In this document: piece by piece, positions 60,084-64,000 of the stretch | How positions within the stretch are numbered: position 1 is the first letter of the stretch | Layout: each line of letters begins with the position of its first letter | NCBI GenBank assembly: GCA_006937955.1 | Contig: SSNP01000122.1 | Coordinates: forward strand, 909,871-973,870 | Direction: 5' to 3' | DNA length: 64,000 bases | Origin: Pachypanchax playfairii | Taxonomy: Eukaryota > Chordata > Actinopteri > Cyprinodontiformes > Aplocheilidae | Notes under the pieces: model-generated | Told to the model about the DNA's origin: nothing | The model's database searches: none | Seen by the model: the letters and a program-made list of their open reading frames with translations, nothing else | Position numbers and translations under genes: made by a program

Positions 60084-60226
60084 TTAAAGAGGCCCTTCCA
60101 TTAAAAATGTTTATTTCTGAGGTTCCTGTTGAATATTTTAGCTCTACAGGTGTTCTTACCTTCATAGTGGTTTGTGAAAACAGGTCAACAACTTCTCTTT
60201 CGGTTTTAATCTCTCAAACTACACAG
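60084..60226 (+). mobile_element. TTAA MITE, 5' fragment
   Basis: Matches the first about 145 bp of the element at 53288 beginning TTAAAGAGGCCCTTCCATTA, then diverges into unrelated DNA. Truncated. Confidence 0.75.
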
Positions 60227-60483
60227 AAAATTTGCAATCTCTCCACCAAACATTCTTTACTTTTTATAGGATAATTTTTTACAATTATGCAGGTGCAACC
60301 AAAAACTTCTGTCAAATCATAGCACAACACCTGACCACTAACTGCACCAAAATTGATACTAATAGTACATACTATAGACATTTTAGTTAGGTATCACTAG
60401 AAGAGTGTCCAGGTGGACTATGCCAACTGGCACATGTGAGGCACCATTAGTTCCTTCCACTTATATCTTATTATAATCATTTC

Positions 60484-60550
60484 AAATCAAATCAAACTTT
60501 ATTTGTATAGCACTTTTCATGCTTTTGCCAACACAAAGTACTTCACATGA
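60484..60550. mobile_element. Short retroelement 3' end remnant
   Basis: AAACTTTATTTGTATAGCAC is the widespread fish LINE/SINE terminal sequence. Only about 65 bp remain. Confidence 0.45.
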
Positions 60551-60589
60551 TAAAAACAATTAAAAACAATATACAAGTACACGCCATTT

Positions 60590-61890
60590 ACCAAAATCTT
60601 CAATTTTCAGCATATTTTATCCCTCATCATGTTTACAATCTGCCTACCCTGCAACATGTCCTAGCTCTTCATCTGAGGATGTCTACCCCAATCTCTCTAA
60701 TGTGTCTATTCAGTACCATGACCTCAAAGAAGGTTTTTAATAAAAACAAAGCTACAGCTCTTCCACCTCACACAACCTATGACTGCTGTATTGATCTCCT
60801 ACCAGGCACCTCCCCACCTTGTGATAGATTGTGTTCACTTTTGGGTCCGGAGAGAAATACATTGAGAAATACACGGAGAAATACATTTCCGAGGTGCTAA
60901 GAGCTGGTCTCATCAGGCCCTCTTCCTCAATGGCCTGGAAAGGGTTTTTTCGTGAGGAAAAATGATAGCTCTTTGAGGCCCTGGATCAGCTATAGGGCTC
61001 TCAGTGATATCACTATAAAGTACCATTACCCTCTTCCACTTATAGTATCTGCATTTGAGGGGCCACATTGTTTACCAAACTTGATCACCATAATGCCTCT
61101 CATCTTGTTTGAATCCTTGAGGGGAATGTGTGGAAGACAGTGTTCAACACCCCTGCTAGACACTATGAATACTGTGTCATGCTGTTTGACCTCACTAATG
61201 CTCTGGCCGTTTTCCAAGCTTTGGTGAACAGTGTTCTAAGGGACATGATCAACAGGTATCTTGATGACATTTTGATCTTTTCCAAGTATCTTAAGGAACA
61301 CACAAAACATGTCAGGTTTGTTCTTCTCAGACTATTACAGAACAACCACTAGGGTCAAGGCTGAGAAGTATGAATTTCATCAACCCACTGTTTCATTTCT
61401 TTGGTTTTATCATCACCCCAGACAAGATGCAGATTGACCCAGCAGAGATGAACAACAAACATGCCCCAACAGTGCGGGAGTGGCCTATTCCCCAGGTTCA
61501 GAGACAATTTCAATGGTTTCTGGGGTTCACAAACTTCCACCATAGGTTCATTTGGAAAGACAGTACTTCGGCTGCACCATGACACAAGCTCACATCCCCC
61601 AATATTCCGTTCATATGATCACTTCAGGCAGATGAGGCTTTCACTAGACTCCTGACCCATCTCACCAGTTTATTGTGGAGGTTGATGCTTCAGACACAGG
61701 GGTTGGAGCTATACTTTCAGAGATCATCCAGACTGACTTTGCCTTTTTTCCCCTGCAATTTAAGCCCTGCTGAGACCCAGCTCTCTGGGTCCTTGTTGGC
61801 CATTGTAACTGCAGTTGGGTCCTTCTCCTCTGGGTGTGTCCAAACATTTACCTGTTGCTCTGACAATGCAAAGAAAGTAAAATAATATAA
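60590..61890 (+). mobile_element. Decayed Ty3/gypsy-type LTR retrotransposon pol
   Basis: Reading frames shifting between all three phases show pol signatures: ATALPPHTTYDC and IDLLPGTSPP before the reverse transcriptase, a YLDDILIFSK catalytic box near 61255-61284, then FFGFIITPDKMQIDP and QFQWFLGFTNFHHRF. Several stops and frameshifts interrupt it. No gag, integrase or flanking LTR was recognised. Non-functional. Confidence 0.8.
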
Positions 61891-63295
61891 TATTTAGCAT
61901 TCTTGTCCTTGGAACATTTCTTTTATAGGTAAAATGCATTTATGGAAAAATATAGAAAAGATATGTCTGCATATTGAAGTCAAGACTGCAGAACGGCACA
62001 TGTGCGGACAAAATCGGTAACACACCTCAACAGGTAGCATATTTCTACAGAACACCAGTTTGAGCAATGGCTATCTGAGTCGTTTATAAAAGTGGAAACG
62101 TTTTTTAGTACTTCTTTGAATAAGGAAATGAAGAAGCAGTTTGGTTTATTGGTTTATATTTTAATTACTGGCCAAAACATGTTGTTGTATTCTGAAAATG
62201 AAATATAATTTCTGTTAATCCATTTTCTTTTGATTTATGGTATGTATATGCTTCCATAAAGGCAAGGTCATGACTAGCCATCTCTAGCAGACAGCAACCA
62301 GAGCAGTCTCTTTTTAGAGAATCAGTGAGTTATTGTCATAAATTATTCTCAAAATTTGTGTAAACTTTTCCATGACATTACTTTTGCATCAGACCTATTT
62401 ACAAAGAAGGCCGGCTGTGTTGGAACAAAACACGTATTGCTAAATTGAACTTGTTATGCATACCCAGTTTATCTAATGTCTGATGCAAATGTAATGGAGT
62501 GTAAAAATCCATAACATACCATTTGTTTGAGCCTCTATATAATTTTTGGTCGGAGTTACTTTGAACTCATCCTTTGAATTGGCTCCAGACTGTCTACCTG
62601 TTAGTTTGATTGTTCCATGAGAATTTATCCTTGATTCTCCGAACTGGAGTTAGTTTAGTTGCTATCTGCTGCAGGTAAGATACTGACTGCTTGTAACCTT
62701 TTAACAAAAAAAATTATAATAATTTCTTAAAACTATTACTAAACTAAACTATTTATTAAATGTACTGTGTTCCTCACACCATCATTTTTTATTCCATCAC
62801 TGGTTTAAGGGAGTTAAGTTCTGAACCCAATGTCTTTTCCTGACCACAGCTGCATTAATCTACTCACACCAAAATTTTGTAACAGGTCACATTGGATTTA
62901 AATGCACTACTGTATGAAACTCTAAAAACAATAAACCAGAGATTCAACTTTTCTTAGGACACTGATAGTCCCATGTGATGAGTAGATTCACAGATGTTCA
63001 TCTCTTTTTTTAGTGTTGATTTAAATATGTTTTATTTTTAAAATCAAACCAAACGTTAAAACATTTGGATGTATTTTTCATTTGTTTACCTCAATCCATC
63101 TTTTGCCTAAAATCAGTATGTATTGGTGATATAGTATTCTGAACTAGTAGATTGTATGAACACAACCTAAGTTTGATGAGAGTGTTTTGGGTGCATTTAA
63201 AACAAATTATGTTATGCTTGTATTTCCCAGCATGGTTGCCTGGCAGATGGATTTCCATATGAGTACTAATAAGTGGTAAAGGGTGAAATTGTTTC
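61891..63295. other. Intergenic; possible promoter and first exon near 62534-62674
   Basis: CTATATAAT at 62536-62544 (TATA-like) is followed about 130 bp later by a consensus donor CTGCAG|GTAAGA (62674/62675). This could be a first exon of an unknown transcript or a retroelement LTR remnant. Nothing else recognised. Confidence 0.25.
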
Positions 63296-63812
63296 TTAAA
63301 GAGGCCATTTCATACAAATTTCAGGACTTTGTGGTTATTTCTTAAGTATTAACCAGTAATAAGAAACATTTTAAAATTTGGGTGGTTCCGGCTCATTCCG
63401 TCAGGCCTCGAGCAGCAGCTCCTTCATATTCATTATTTGATTTGCTGGACTCAGATTGGCTTACAAACTAGCCTCTGAGAGCAAGGTATACTGTTTCCTG
63501 CCCTGCTGCACATGGCAATGTCAGACGTACTCTCTTCCTGTCTGCTACATCTTATGCTACAGCTTTTAGCAAGCAGCATGCTAGGTGTGGTTTCAACTGC
63601 AAGAGCTGCCGAATACTAACGAACAAAGGAGTTGTGACGAAACAGATACAGGCCGTTCGGACTCGGGAGAACTCGGGTGTTTGAGAGAATAAAACTGAAT
63701 GAGAAGTTGTTGACCTGTTTTCACACCCACTATGAAGGTAAGAACACCTGTGGAGCTAAAATATTCAACAGAAACCTCAGAAAAAACGTTTTTAATGGAA
63801 GGGCCTCTTTAA
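63296..63812 (-). mobile_element. TTAA-flanked MITE, full copy 2 (inverted)
   Basis: TTAA at 63296-63299 and 63809-63812, termini AGAGGCC, and internal sequence matching the reverse complement of 53288-53882 with indels (517 bp versus 595 bp). It forms an inverted pair with copy 1 about 9.4 kb away. Confidence 0.8.
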
Positions 63813-64000
63813 ATCTAGAACTGATGGCTACAGAATAAAACAACATAAATGGTGGATGTTTTTTTTTTAAAAGTCAATATATTTGTAAAGTAAAAGTGTT
63901 TTGGCAACTTAAGTGTTGGAAAAGGAATAACGGTTTGAGCTGAAAAGAAAGTAAGGATTTGGGTAAAGGATGCATAGGAAGGCAAAGTGAGGGCTATGGT
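63813..64000. other. Window end, no feature seen
   Basis: Short AT-rich stretch after the MITE. Confidence 0.4.

Noticed and set aside
61355..61885. Several open frames of 61-76 codons
   Set aside because: All fall in the decayed Ty3/gypsy pol; frames shift and none is a host gene.

Overview
This is vertebrate genomic DNA carrying the 3' half of a teleost HoxAa cluster. On the + strand, in collinear order, are hoxa5a, hoxa4a, hoxa3a, hoxa2a and hoxa1a. All five are two-exon genes with an intact reading frame, a YPWM-type motif in exon 1 and a homeodomain in exon 2. Having groups 5-4-3-2-1 together, including hoxa1 and hoxa3-5, fits the HoxAa rather than the reduced HoxAb paralogue. An intact hoxa2a argues against zebrafish (gene lost) and medaka (reported pseudogene) and suggests another percomorph-like teleost. 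The species cannot be read from the window.

Layout: 1-534 hoxa5a promoter; 535-1961 hoxa5a; 1962-3240 its 3' region; 3241-3530 a conserved-looking block ending in a likely non-coding spliced exon. Bases 4618-9000 and 9011-13393 appear to be the same 4,383 bp, separated by 10 N. This is most likely one sequence present at the unmerged ends of two contigs, not a biological duplication. hoxa4a is at 14622-15909. The hoxa4a-hoxa3a interval holds several exon-like segments with good splice sites, probably 5' non-coding exons of hoxa3a. hoxa3a is at 26163-29995, hoxa2a at 34261-35929 and hoxa1a at 40009-41395. Up to about 45 kb there are almost no transposons, only microsatellites.

Downstream of hoxa1a the character changes. 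A candidate 3' retinoic acid response region lies near 44030-44091. A chain of short exons on the minus strand (45858-46688) encodes the C-terminal 143 residues of a protein I could not identify. From about 47 kb onward the DNA is rich in transposable elements: tRNA-derived SINEs, LINE 3' fragments, a TTAA-flanked non-autonomous DNA transposon in three copies, a palindromic GTACA repeat in two copies, and a decayed Ty3/gypsy pol.

The five Hox proteins are sequence-specific transcription factors that act with Pbx/Meis cofactors to pattern hindbrain, neural crest and anterior axial tissues. Retinoic acid response elements (a Hox4-type DR5 upstream of hoxa4a, a DR2 between hoxa2a and hoxa1a, a DR5-like site 3' of hoxa1a), E-boxes in each promoter and Pbx/Meis sites near hoxa2a suggest the usual retinoid and cross-regulatory inputs. 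These regulatory calls are inferred from motifs only.
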